A DNA stretch of 64,000 bases from Garcia nutans (taxonomy: Eukaryota > Streptophyta > Magnoliopsida > Malpighiales > Euphorbiaceae): contig CANTUV010000024.1 of assembly GCA_947685225.1 (NCBI GenBank), forward strand, positions 28,600,001-28,664,000, read 5' to 3'. Below are positions 9,169 through 20,436 of this stretch, piece after piece (the stretch's first letter is position 1; each line of letters opens with the position of its first letter). The position numbers and the translations under genes are program-made. The notes below the pieces were generated by a model, which saw nothing but the letters and a program-made list of their open reading frames with translations, made no database searches and was not told where the DNA came from.

Positions 9169-11318
9169 TGTAGACCCTTAAATTTTGACCTAGTCCGGTC
9201 CAATATATTTTAATTAGTCCAAAATAATTTTTGTTTTCTTAATTAAATAATATTTGCTTAAGTATCTAATTTTTATTAATAAAAAATAAAAAATATTAAT
9301 AATAAACAAAAAAAATAAAAATAAAAATAAAAATCGGGGACAGAAATCGGCGACGAAAATTTCGTCGCCGAATAGGATTGCGGCGAAATGGCCCGCAGGC
9401 CAATTTCGCCCACCACTGTCGTAGCCAACTGAGGCAGCTTTTTAGCCAGTGCAATTTTTTCGCAACAGTTTTTTTTCGCTAGCGAAATTTTTCTGACGCA
9501 AATTTTTTCAAAACCAAATACAATTAGGTTTCAATTTCCTTTTCTTAATTAATGTTATATTCCATGAATAACTAGAATTAATCAAAAAAATCTTCTATAA
9601 ATAAGACCAAATACAACACAAAAAAGGGGATAGAAATTTGGACAGAAATTTGGAGAAAAGTTTGAGACTGAAATTGAGGAGGAAAACTTTGAATCAATCG
9701 GACTTTTTTGAGAGAGCAAACAAACAATTCAATCCATCAAAGGCAGCAATGCTTGTCTTTGTTCTTGTTCATCCAAGAAGTGATTTTTGGTGGAACCAAC
9801 AAACGAAGGTATGAATTTCTTTATTTGGTTCATTAACTTATAGTAGCTTCATCACTTAAGGTCAAAATTGTTTCTATTTCTTCAAAATCAAAAAAAAATC
9901 TAGAACCTTGATTTACCTTTTATAAAGTTTAAAAACCTTAATTCGTCTCTTTGTTTTTCAAAAATCTTAAAATAGTTGTTTTTGTTTCTTCAAAATCTTA
10001 AAACCCTAATTTTCCTTCCAATTCTTCAAAACCATAAATTAGATATGTTTCTTTCCAAAAACCCTAAAAAAACATCTTTTATGTTTCTATAAAATTTAAA
10101 TCATTTTGTTTATTTTCATAAAGTTTCATAAAATTATCAATTGATTTTCAAATTCTAAAATCTAATGTATTCTCCGAAACCCTAATTCTAAAATACTAAA
10201 TCCCCCAAAACCCAAAACAGTGACCCCTAACTCCTTTAAAACCTTAAACCCTAATTTTTCTAAACCTCAATCTTTTAAAACCTTAAAACCATATAAATCT
10301 AAATGTTATAATTCTACACAGTAAGTAACTGTAAATCATAAATCCAATATTTTAAAGTGTTCAATCCCTAATTTCATGATTTCACTTCTCAAACACTAAT
10401 TTGGTTAATCAAAGAACTTTGTCAACCTCTTAAATTATAAAACTTTTCTCCATTTCAATTCTTTTAAAACTCACAGTAGCTTAAACCCATAAATTCCAAA
10501 ACCCTAAACACATTAAATAAAGAATCTTAAATAAAAACAGTAGCCCTAATTTGAATCTTTACTTGCTTTATTCAATTTTATATTTGATTATGCTTTAATT
10601 TATTTTTAATGCTTTGTTGATTTATTTAAGTTCAATACTTGATTTATTTAGTTTATTGTGGATGGATGTTTACATTTTATTGATGTTTAATATCTTTGAT
10701 GAATGATTTATTTATGATGAATGGTTATTTACTTTTATCGATTTATTTAGATTTCCAAATGTTGTAAGATGTATGTTTCCACTTGGTGGGTATCTCATTA
10801 GTTAAATATCATGTAATTTAAATTGCTTTTTTAGAACCAATGTAAAGGACATGTTTCTACCTTTCGGTGGCTGCCCTATCTAGGCATGGATTATGTAAGG
10901 GCATGTTTCCATCTTCAGATGGGTGTCCATTTATTTGTTTTTCTTGGATATTATTTTGATTTTTAATATAACGATGATTTATTTCAATTGTTGTGTGTAA
11001 TATGGATAATGTTGTTATATTTAAGAATTTTATAATAGTAAGACCTGTAAAGGAGGCCGGTTCCAATGAACCGGGCGTTGTGGGGGTGCTGGCCATTTCT
11101 CACCTTCTCCACATGTACCCAACTTTTCGAACCCATTAGGGGGTTGGGAATTCCTTAGGAATCAAGTCATCCACCCCTTTCCTTTTCTCGGCCTGCCCGG
11201 GTGGCGACTCCATTTTCTCCAGACTTAGGTTCGTGTTCTCTATGGCCCCAAGCCTAAACAGTGCTGAAGTTGCAAGAACCAATCCGCCGAGTGTGGGGGG
11301 CGAAAATCCCCCCTCACA
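9169..11318 (+). mobile_element. T-family 3' LTR, complete
   Basis: It starts TGTAGACCCTTAAATTTTGA and ends CCCCTCACA (2,150 bp). It contains the GC-rich U3 module (9340-9440), a long ACCCTAA-rich stretch, three conserved hairpins (about 10766-10930) and the U5 block ending at 11318. It is the 3' LTR of the Tat element to its left and provides that element's promoter and polyadenylation signals. Confidence 0.9.
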
Positions 11319-11476
11319 GTATCCTTTACATAGCACAACATGGGTAACACGAGCATCCTGACTCATGCACATGATGTAATCTAATATGATGCAATGGATA
11401 ATGTCATTATAAGAAAGAATAGAATAATATAAAGACTAACAAAATCAACTTCTCTTATCCCCAGTGGAGTCGCCAC
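11319..11476 (-). mobile_element. Start of a minus T element: primer site and leader fragment
   Basis: The minus strand matches the leader after the LTR at 20418 onward. It begins with the primer site TGGCGACTCCACTGGGGAT (about 11457-11475) and is cut at 11318/11319 by insertion of the Tat element. Confidence 0.85.
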
Positions 11477-13657
11477 TGTGAGTGGAGATTTTTGCCCCCA
11501 CTCCCGGTGGAATGGTTCTTGCGACTTCGGGCACTGTTTAGGCTCGGGGCCTTAGAGAACACGAGCCTAAACTCAGAGAAAATGGAGTCATCACCCAGAA
11601 GGCTGGGAAAAAAAGGGGTGGATGACTCGATTCCTAAGGAATCCCTAACCCCCTAATGGGTTTAGAAAGTTAGGTACATGTAGGGAAGGTGAGAAATGGC
11701 CCAGCACCCCCACAATATCCAGTTCATTGGAACCAACCTCCTTTGCAGGTCTTAATATTATAAAATTCTTAAATATAACAATATTATCCATATTACATAC
11801 AATAACTAAAATAAAGCATCATTATATTAAAATCAAAGCAATGTCCAAACAAAGCAAATAAATGGATACCCATCCGAAGATGGAAACATGTCCTTACATC
11901 GTTCATGTCTAAACTAAATAGGACACCCATTGAAAGGTGAAAACATGTCCTTCACATTGATCCAAAATACAAAAGCAATTTAAATTACATAATACTTTAC
12001 TAATGAGGTACCCACAAAGTGGAAACATACTTCTTACAATTTTAATACTAAAACAAACAAATAATAATCATAATAATAAAGAAAATATCCATCCATGATA
12101 AATTAAATAAATAGACATTGAAATTAAATAAATCAACCATCAAAACATATAATAAACTACATAATCAAATCTAATTAAATAAAGCAATAAATATATAAGT
12201 TTAAAGTTTTAAAGAATTTAGGGTTTTTTGGAACTTAGGGTTTTGGAACTTAGGGTTTTAAAATTAGGGTTTTGTAATTAGGGTTTTGAAATTAGGGTTT
12301 TGAAATAGGGTTTTGAGGGTTTTTGAAACTAGGGTTATGGAATTTAGAGTTTGGAATTAGGGTTTTAAAATTAGAATTTTTGAAACTAGGGTTTTGAAAT
12401 TCAGAGTTTGGAATTAGGGTTTTTGGGTTTAACTTACTGCCATAAAAACATAATTTTGCGTTTGGAAAGATAAATTACGGTTTTGGAAAAATTATCAATA
12501 TTTTGGAGTTTAATAATGAAATGGTTTAAGCTTTTGGATAAAAATAGTTTAAGGTTTTGAGTTTCAATAAAATAACTTTGCGGTTCTTGATGTAAAGTAA
12601 ACAAAATAGATTCTAACAATTAATTTAAATCCTCGATGAATACTGGATAGTTTTATGTTTTTTCTGAAACATGCATGTGGGGTTATGAATACCAACTGAT
12701 CAATGTGTTAAATAAAGTAAATGATTAAAGTTATTGAAACAAAGATAAATTTATTGCATGTTCTAAGATCGAGTTATTGCCCGTTCAAGGATCATATTAC
12801 TGCATGCATGCTCTTATTAATCAAAGAAATGAAGCTACTGTGAGCATGAATAATTTATGATTAAAGATCAAACCTCCATCGTTGGTTCCACCAAAAAATT
12901 GATTTATGGATGAACAATGTGAAGACAATATGGACTCTGCCTTCTTATTTGGTTGTTTTGATATTTCTGTTTGTGGTTTCTTTCGTTCTCCAAAAAGCTG
13001 CTGCTGTTCTTCTCTCTTTGTTGCCATCTCTTCTATTTTGTGGTTTTAATCGCTCTTAATATTCATTGCCGACCCTCTTTAATGTTCCTCCTCTCCTCTA
13101 AATTCCGAAACGTTATAATTTATAGGCCCTAACTTCACTCAGAATCCTTAACCTAATATTAATCAGTCTTTAAAACAAATTCTAGTTAAATTAGGAAACT
13201 TATTCAACCTCATGTCTACCTGGTTGCCCTAGGTTGACATGAGACCAACCTCATGTCGACCTTGGGCTGCCAAGGTCGACATGAAGCATGCTTATTTCGA
13301 CCTAGCCTACCAAGGTCAACATGAAGTATTCTCATGTCGACCTAGCCTGCCCAAGTAGACATGAGTCCAACCTCATGCCAATCTGGGCCGCCAGACCGAC
13401 ATGAGTCATGATTATGTCTCCCCGGCCAGCCTCACTCAAATTCTTCTGGCCTTTTTTAACTTATGGATCGAAAAATTTTAATTTGGGCCAATTCAACTTG
13501 ATTTTAGGGTTTTACAATTAAATTTATGCCTCTTTAATACGAACCAACTCCTTTAAAAATTATATACTAGGTTTAAATATTTAAAGTCGGATCAAATTTA
13601 TTTTGACATCATTTAATTAGGACCATATCAAATTGGGGTCAAAATTAAGGGTCTACA
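11477..13657 (-). mobile_element. T-family 5' LTR of a minus element
   Basis: On the minus strand it runs from TGTAGACCC (13657) to CACTCACA (11477), 2,181 bp. Its outer end abuts K-family gag at 13658, so the minus element inserted into that gag. In this copy the GC-rich U3 module is replaced by the perfect palindrome array at 13205-13440. Confidence 0.9.
13205..13440. repeat. Long-stem palindrome array in LTR U3
   Basis: Four or five units of about 50 bp share arms of the form CTCATGTCGACCT…AGGTCGACATGAG. One is perfect: 14 bp (13252-13265 with 13270-13283) around the loop GCTG. The others carry one to four mismatches. Confidence 0.8.
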
Positions 13658-14150
13658 AGGGTCTATCATGTGTATTATTGCAGGCTCCCGGTATTAGGAT
13701 TTTTCCTAGCTGGTTGCAGCAGCCAGGAGTGTTGAGAGAGCACAAGGTCTTGCAGCAGCTGCTAGGGATGAGGAGACCAGAGTTAGAAGACCTCAGAGTG
13801 AGGTAGGATCTTCATCTATAAAGAAAGGTCGAGGAGGATATTTTTTGAGGTTCAGTAGGAGCTAGAGGCAGTCTAGTAGGTCAGTTCAGCAGCAGAGGTA
13901 GAGATTGAGACCTACAGTTTTCTGTGGCTAGTGCACCAACCCCAATAGCTCAAAGGTCTGCTCTATCTACTTGTGTTCATTATGGTAGAGCACGCAGAGG
14001 TGACTGTCGGTGGAGAAGTGCTTCAAGAGTGTGTTATAGATATGGGTCACCAGGTCGTGGTGGCAGAGGTGCTAGCAGAGGAGGTCAAACATGGTATGGT
14101 CAGAGAGGAGGTTATACCACAGGTAGTAGACCAAATGAGGCAGGACCATC
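13658..14150 (+). pseudogene. Gag C-terminus of a K-family chromovirus
   Basis: The remnant begins abruptly after the inserted LTR. It continues through the 'SQLVATARSVER'-like segment and a region where two zinc knuckles are expected. Here the Cys residues are partly replaced (CVHYGRARRGDC, then CYRYGSPG) compared with the minus copy near 51.6-51.7 kb. It carries frameshifts and stops, including TAG at 13695-13697. Gag would form the particle and bind RNA. This copy could not. Confidence 0.7.
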
Positions 14151-14690
14151 TCAGCGAATCTATGTTATACAGAGGCAACCAGATGCTTTAGCCGTCATTT
14201 CTAGTACATTTTCTTTATTTGGTACTTCAGTTCTTGCGTTAATAGATCCAGGATCAACGAATTCATATATTAGTGTATCCATCTTTCCTATGATTGAATT
14301 GCATTCTATGTCCCTAGGATTTGATGTTTTGGTGACAAATCCTTTAGGGCATAGTGATGTAGTTAGCAAGGTGCATCGTTATAGTCCAATTGTGGTTTAG
14401 GATGAGGAGTTCCTTGGTGACTTGATTGAGATGCCTTTCAAGGAGTATGATTTAATTTTAGGCATGGATTGGTTATCTAAGCATGGGGTTGCGGTAGATT
14501 GTCAGAAGAAGTGTGTTACCTTGAGAACCTATGATGGTAGAAGTGTGATGGTATCTAGTGAGCAGAGACATCTTTCATCCATGTTTGTTTCAGCTAGAAG
14601 GATGATTCAAAAAGGGTGTGATGCTTATCTTGCTCATATTATAGATATCAGAGTAGTAGGTTCCTAGCTAGAAGTATATCCACAATTGCT
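14151..14690 (+). pseudogene. Aspartic protease region of the K element
   Basis: 'ALIDPGSTNSYIS' (about 14234-14272) is the active-site region. The usual D-S/T-G reads D-P-G here and also in the minus copy (LIDPGSTHSYIS). 'YDLILGMDWLSKHG' (about 14449-14490) is the conserved downstream block. A stop at 14398-14400 and further lesions after 14660 break the frame. The protease would cut Gag-Pol into working proteins. Confidence 0.75.
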
Positions 14691-15900
14691 AAATTACCAG
14701 ATGTTTTTCCTGAGGAGTTGTCAAGGATAGCCCCTGAGAAAGAGGTGGAGTTTGGTATCAATTTGTTAATGGTACCACTCCCATCTTTGTTACTCCTTAT
14801 CATATGGCACCTGCTGAGTTGAGAGAGTTGAAGGTGCAGTTGCAGGAATTGTTGGATAAAGTGTTTGTTCGCCCTAGTGTGTCTCCGTGGAGAGTGCCCA
14901 TTTTATTTTAGAAGAAGAAAGATGGTACCTTAAGATTGTGCATTGATTATAGGAAGTTGAATAAGGTGACCATCAATAACAAGTATCCTTTGCCTAGGAT
15001 AGATATTCTCTTTGATCATTTGAAGGGAGCAGCAGTTTCCTCCAAGATTGATCTGAGATGGGGGTACCATCAGTTGAGAGTCAGAGCTGAAGATGTACAT
15101 AAGACAGCTTTTCGTACAAGGTATGGGCATTATGAGTTTTTGGTGATGCCTTTTGTGTTGACGAATGCACCAGCAGCTTTTATGGATTTGATGAACAAGG
15201 TGTTCAGGCCATATTTAGATCAATTTGTGGTGGTTTTTATTGATGATATTTTGGTGTATTCACTTAATGAGGAGGATCATGATAAACATTTGCGAATTGT
15301 ATTGCAGATATTGAAAGAGAATCAGTTGTATGCTAAGCTGTCTAAATGTGAGTTTTGGCTTGATCAAGTAACTTTTCTCGGTCATGTGGTTTCAGCAGAA
15401 TGTATTAGAGTTGATCCGAGTAAAGTTGAGGCTATTTTGAATTACAGTCAACCGAAGACTATGACAAAGGTTAGAAGTTTTTTGAGTTTGTCAGGCTATT
15501 ATCGACAGTTTGTGAAAGGTTTTTCTATGATAGCTACTTCACTCACCAGGTTACTTCGAAAGGGAGTTATATTCATGTGGACAGATCAGTGTCAAGCGAG
15601 TTTTTAGCAGTTAAAGGAGATGTTGACTCAAGCTCCTGTCCTTACCCTGCCTGTGGAAGGTAAACCTTGTGTGATTTACAGTGATGCTTCACATAATGGT
15701 TTAGGTTGATGCAAGATGGTAGAGTCATTGCTTATACTTCTCGACAGTTGAAGCTGCATGAACTAAATTATCCGATACATGACTTGGTGTTAGCAGGTAT
15801 AGTTTTTGCTTTGAAGATTTGGCAACATTACTTGTATGGGGAGAAGTGTTTCATTTATATGGATCACAAGAGTTTGAAATATCTCGGTGTTTAGAGAGAG
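14691..15900 (+). pseudogene. Reverse transcriptase and RNase H of the K element
   Basis: The RT blocks are in order: LCIDYRKLNKVTI (about 14936), YPLPRID, KIDLRWGYHQL, TAFRTRYGHYEF and the catalytic FIDDILVYS (about 15235-15262). The catalytic aspartates are present. RNase H follows with 'VLTLPVEG', 'IYSDASHN', 'IAYTSRQLK' and 'YLYGEKCFIYMDHKSLKYL'. Lesions include stops near 14911 and 15605, and a deletion of about 7 nt near 15710 compared with the minus copy. It copied element RNA to DNA in the particle. It is broken now. Confidence 0.85.
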
Positions 15901-16011
15901 TTGAATCTTTAACAGAGAATATTGTTAGAGTTGATTAAAGACTATGACTGTTTGATTGATCATCATACTGGTAAGGCAAATGTAGTTGCTGATTCCATGA
16001 GTTGAAAGTCT

Positions 16012-17000
16012 TTGGCAGGTCATTCGCTCTTATTGCTTGTTGAATTGAGAGCATTGCATGCCAGATTTGAGTCTTGTGATGATGGTGCTTTGTTGGCTCA
16101 GTTGCAGTTGAGGCCAATGTTGTTGGATCATATTAGAGACGCTCAGTTGGCAGATGAGAGAATTCAGAAAGTTGTATCGGATTGCAAAATGGGGGAGAGA
16201 TAAGATTTCCATGTGAGATGATGGCAGTCCTTGGTATAGAGATAGATTGTGTGTTCCTAATGATGCAAGACTGAAAAGGGTAATTTTGGAGGAAGCACAT
16301 CAGTCAACTTATGTTATGCACCCTGGAAGTACCAAGATGTATCAAGATTTGAAACAATATTATTGGTGGTTTGGTATGAAAAGGGACATAGTAGAGTTTG
16401 TATCCAGATGTCTCACTTTTCGGAGAGTGAAGGCTAAGCACCAAGTTCCTTCGGGATTACTTCAGCCTATATCAGTGCTAGAATGGAAATGGGAGCGAGT
16501 AACGATGGATTTTGTGACTAGGTTGCCGTTAACTCAGAAGAAGCATGATGCCATCTGGGTAATTATTGATCGGATGACAAAGATAGCTCATTTTCTTTCA
16601 GTTCGGATGAATTATTCTCTTGAGAGGTTGGTTGAGTTGTATATCAGTGAGATAGTGAAGTTACATGGAATCCTAATTTCATTGGTGTCGGATCGAGATC
16701 CCCGGTTTACTTTGAGGTTTTGGAAGAGTTTACAGGATGCTTTGGGTTCTCGATTGCATTTTAGTACTGCATTCCATCCTTAGATAGATAGGCAGACAGA
16801 GAGAGTGATACAGATTTTAGAGGACATGTTGAGAAGTTGTATCGTCGAATCATTTAGGAGTTGGGACAGATTCTTGCCACTGATTCAGTTTGCTTATAAT
16901 AACAATCATCAATCTAGTATTGGGATGGCACCTTATGAGGCATTGTATGGTAGAAGGTGCAGGAACAGAAGAGAAAGGTGAAGAAACATAAGAGAAAGTG
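16012..17000 (+). pseudogene. Integrase zinc and catalytic core of the K element
   Basis: 'HPGSTKMYQDLKQYYWW' starts the zinc-binding domain, but the second Cys of the CxxC pair is lost (CLTFRRVK). The catalytic core shows D in 'VTMDFVTRLP', D in 'SLVSDRDPRF' and E in 'QTERVIQILEDML', so DDE is complete. A TAG interrupts it at about 16783. After 'MAPYEALYGRRCR' (about 16960) a segment usual in the family is deleted. Integrase would insert the cDNA into the genome. Confidence 0.85.
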
Positions 17001-17102
17001 AAGGTGATTCGGGATCATTTGAAAGCAGCCTCAGATTGACAGAAATCATATTCTGATTTAAAGAGAAGAGACATTCAGTTCAGTGTTGGAGATAAAGTAT
17101 TT

Positions 17103-17510
17103 TTGAAAGTGTCTCCTTGGAAGAGAATTTTGAGATTTGGCCACAGAGGGAAGTTGAGTCCTTGTTTCATTGGACCTTATGAGGTACTGGAAAGAGTTGG
17201 ACTAGTTGCCTATCGTCTAGCTTTACATCCTGAGTTGGATCGAATTCACAATGTATTCCATGTTTCTATGCTTCAAAGGTACAGATCAAGCCCATCTCAT
17301 ATTTTGTCAGTGGAGTCCATTGAGGTGAGTCCAGATCTGATTTTTGAGGAAGAACTAGTGGCTATTTTGGCATGTTAAGTGAAAGAGTTGAAAAATAAGA
17401 AAGTGCCACTTGTGAAGGTTCTTTGGAAGAATCATGCTAGGGATGAAGCAACATGGGAGAGTGAGCAAATGATTCGGGATCAGTATTCTCAATTGTTCTA
17501 GACTTGAGAA
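17103..17510 (+). pseudogene. Integrase C-terminus with chromodomain, K element
   Basis: 'GPYEVLERVGLVAYRLALHP' and 'NVFHVSMLQRY' form the GPY/F module. After a stop at 17376-17378 the frame continues with a chromodomain remnant, 'VPLVKVLWKNHARDEATWES' (about 17404-17463), ending near 'QYSQLF'. A chromodomain at the end of integrase defines chromoviruses and targets insertion to particular chromatin. The motif set fits the Tekay/Del clade. Confidence 0.8.
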
Positions 17511-17536
17511 CAGGTAATTTCGAAGATGAAATTATT

Positions 17537-17552
17537 TATAGAGGGGGAGAAT
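17537..17552 (+). promoter_or_regulatory. Polypurine tract of the K element
   Basis: TATAGAGGGGGAGAAT lies directly before the LTR's TGTAATATCCC. It would prime plus-strand synthesis. Confidence 0.8.
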
Positions 17553-18822
17553 TGTAATATCCCATATTATACGCTAAAATTTTGAAAATATTAATTGTTG
17601 TAAATTAATTAAAGAATTTATAAGTGTATGTATTTAATTAGGTGAAAAGAAAGGAAAAAGAGGAGATGTGTATATGTTATGTATATGAAGATATATACAA
17701 TATATATAAGTTGATAGTGGAAGATGACATATTTGGGATTATTATTATATTAATTAATTGCTTGGTGGAGAGTGAATTAGAGACATGTGTTTGGTTAAAA
17801 GAGTAGTGTGTGGTTTGAGTTATGGTTGACTTTCATCTTCATCTTCTTCTTTCTTCTTTGGGCCAACCACCACCATCTTCATCAAAGGAAAGAGATTTTG
17901 TTCTTCCTAACTCAAGCAATTGAAGGATTTCAAGTGATCAAGTTGGAGTTTTAAGGATTTTTCTTCATATTTGGTAAGTTTCCAACTTGTTTCTTTGATT
18001 TCCTTGGAGAGTGTGTTTATGAGTTTGTTGGATGTTGATGTAATTGTATTTATGGATTATTTTGGTATATCTGAAGTTATTTTGTTTTGTTAACTTTGTA
18101 TTTGGGGTTGGATTGAAGAAAAAGGTTAAGTTGGTGTAAAGAATGAGAGTTGTGGATTGTGTGATTTTTGAGTTGTGAAATATTATTGTGATTGTGTTTG
18201 ATGCTTGTAATTGAGTTGTTTTGATGTTATGCAAGTTTATTGTGGTATTATGATGGTTTTGGTTGAGTTTGTGTGGAGTTGATAAGGTTATTGAAAGATG
18301 ATAGTTGGATATGGCATTTTCGTGTCGGTATCAAATTTTTGGCTTGACACGCTGTAGACCCTTAATTTTTGACCCAATCTGGTCCAATATGTTTTATTTA
18401 GTCTAAAATGATTTTTGTTGTCTAATTGGTCCAAAATAATTTTTATTAAATAATTTTTGCTTTAGTATCTAATTTTTTTTAATAAAAAATAGAAATAAAC
18501 AAATAAAAATAAAAAAATAAAAATAAAAATAAAAATCGGAGTCGGAAAAATTGGTGACGAAAAAATCATCACGCGGGCCCATGGCCATGGGCCCGCAGGA
18601 AATTCCTGCCGGCGAAATCACTGTGCTATTTCGCACACATAAATTTTCTACCTGCGAAATAGCATACGGGCCTGCTCCGCTCACGTTGCTGCAGATTTCT
18701 ACGGCAGAAATTTTTTTCGGCAGCGCAAATTTTTCGAAACCTAATCCAATTAGGTTTTGGTTTCTTTTTTTTTTATTAATATTGCTTACCTTAACTAATT
18801 AGGAATAAACAACCTCAAACCA

Positions 18823-18831
18823 CTATAAATA
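18823..18831 (+). promoter_or_regulatory. TATA box of the T LTR
   Basis: CTATAAATA follows the palindromic AAACCTAATCCAATTAGG segment. The same word in the 3' LTR is at 26894-26902. Position and sequence fit a Pol II promoter. The start site is not determined. Confidence 0.55.
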
Positions 18832-19863
18832 AGGACCAAAGACAATTAAAAAAGGGGAGGAAAAAACCCAAGAGTGGCTTGGAAAATTTGAAACCAAATC
18901 AAGGAAGGAAAATAAGAAATTCAATTCAACCTTTTTCTAGAACAGAAGTACCACGATTTAAGCAATTCAAAGGCAAAAAAGGGCTTGTCTTTGGAGCTAG
19001 TTCATCCAAGAAGGATTGTTTTTGGAGAAATCATCAAAAGAAGGTATGTGTTAATTAATTTTCTTTAATTGTTTTTTTTACACAGTAGCAAATCTATGAA
19101 ATCAAAATTAAAAACCTTTGAACTTTAATTGAACATATTTTTCAACAAAACTAAGATGTAAGTTCTGCTTCTTTTAAAATTTTAAAGTAGGCTCTATTTC
19201 ATTCAAAAAGCCTTAAAAAACATCCTTTCTACTTATAAAAACTTTAATTTATTTGTTTAAATTCATAAAACTTCATGAAATTATCAAATTGATTTCTAAA
19301 ACTCTAAAAATTATTCACCACCCGTGACCCTACTTCTAAATCCTAAAATCCAAAATTCAACTTTTAAACCTAAAATAATGAACCCTAATCCTTTTAAAAC
19401 CTTAAACCCTAATTTTTCTGAACCCTAGTCCTTTTAAAACATTAAAAAACATAAAAACCTAAATTTTACACAGTAGCTTAGGAACCCAATAACCAAAAAT
19501 CACAAATTAAGGTATTTTAAACTGTTTAAAACCCTAGTTTCATGATATCATCATTCAAACCTTAATTTTGTTAATCAAAGTGTCTTACCAACCCTTTAAA
19601 ACATAAAACCCTAATTTTTTTAATTCCATAAAATGTCACAGTAGCCATAATTGGACTTTTATTTTCATTATTCAATTCCATACTTGATTATGCTTTGATT
19701 TATTTCTTATGCTTTAATTTATTTAATTTCAATACTTGATTTATTTAATTTATCATGGATGGATGTTTATTTTCTATTTTGATTAATAGCTTTGATGAAT
19801 GATTTATTTATGATGAATGATTATTTACTTTTATCAATTAATTTAGATTTCCAAAAGTTGTAA

Positions 19864-20028
19864 GAGGTATGTTTCCACTTGGTGGGTACCTCATTAGTTA
19901 AACATCATGTAATTTAATTTGCTTTTCTATTTTAGAACCTATGTAAAGGGCATGTTTCTACCTTTTTGGTGGGTGTCCTATTTAGGCATGTGATGTAAGG
20001 ACATGTTTCCATCCTTGGATGGGTGTCC
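19864..20028 (+). repeat. Three conserved hairpins of the T LTR
   Basis: H1 is 19864-19892 (GAGGTA…TACCTC outside, CCAC…GTGG inside). H2 is 19948-19978 (GGGCA…TGTCC outside, CTACC…GGTGG inside). H3 is 19999-20028 (GGACA…TGTCC outside, CCATC…GATGG inside). All share a 5' side-loop TGTTT and a 1-nt 3' side. All T LTRs that reach this far have them. Confidence 0.8.
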
Positions 20029-20418
20029 ATTTATTTGCTTTTTTTGGACATTGCTTTGGTTTTAATATATTGATGCTTTCTTTTAATTATTGTGTGTAAT
20101 ATGGATAATATTATTATATTTAAGAATTTTATAATATTAAGACCTGTAAAGGAGGCCGGTTCCAATGAACAGGGCGCTGTGGGAGTGCTGGGCCATTTCT
20201 CACCTTCCCCACATGTACCCAACTTTCCGAACCCATTAAGGGGTTGGGATTCCTTAGGAATCGAGTCATCCACCCCTTTCTTTTTCCCGGTCCGTCCGGG
20301 TGGCGACTCCATTTTTCTCCGGACTTAGGTCCGTGTTCTCTAAGGCCTCGAGCCTAAACAGTGCCGAAGTCGCAAGAACCATTCCACCGGGAGTGGGGGC
20401 AAAAATCCCCGCTCACAG

Positions 20419-20436
20419 TGGCGACTCCACTGGGGA
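20419..20436 (+). promoter_or_regulatory. Primer-binding site of the T family
   Basis: TGGCGACTCCACTGGGGA begins one base after the LTR. TGGCGACTC is complementary to a tRNA 3' end GAGTCGCCA. I recall a tRNA-Arg primer for Ogre elements, but this is not checked. The site is itself a hairpin (AGTGG-CGACT-CCACT). Confidence 0.75.

Larger units (their letters stand above)
3251..11318 (+). mobile_element. Tat/Ogre-type element, 3' part
   Basis: The order is integrase C-terminus, hairpin minisatellite, antisense gene A, antisense gene B, hairpin minisatellites, polypurine tract and a complete 3' LTR. Extra sense or antisense ORFs between pol and the 3' LTR are a known trait of the Tat lineage of plant Ty3/gypsy elements. 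The 5' LTR, gag and most of pol lie left of the minus insertion at 1568-3250. The right end (…CTCACA, 11318) sits inside the leader of a minus T element, so this element inserted into that one. Confidence 0.75.
18353..20417 (+). mobile_element. 5' LTR of the gag-only element
   Basis: It starts TGTAGACCCTTAATTTTTGA and ends CCCCGCTCACA, and has the GC-rich module at 18570-18720. Compared with the 3' LTR it lacks about 100 nt after 'ACTTTAATT' near 19120. A TAATT microhomology at the break suggests a slippage or end-joining deletion. Confidence 0.9.

Noticed and set aside
20092..20328. Repeated ORFs in LTR U5 (also 28264, 35527, 45003) as a protein family
   Set aside because: They recur because the LTR is repeated. 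Frames and ends shift among copies, and the conserved parts follow the DNA hairpins, not codons.
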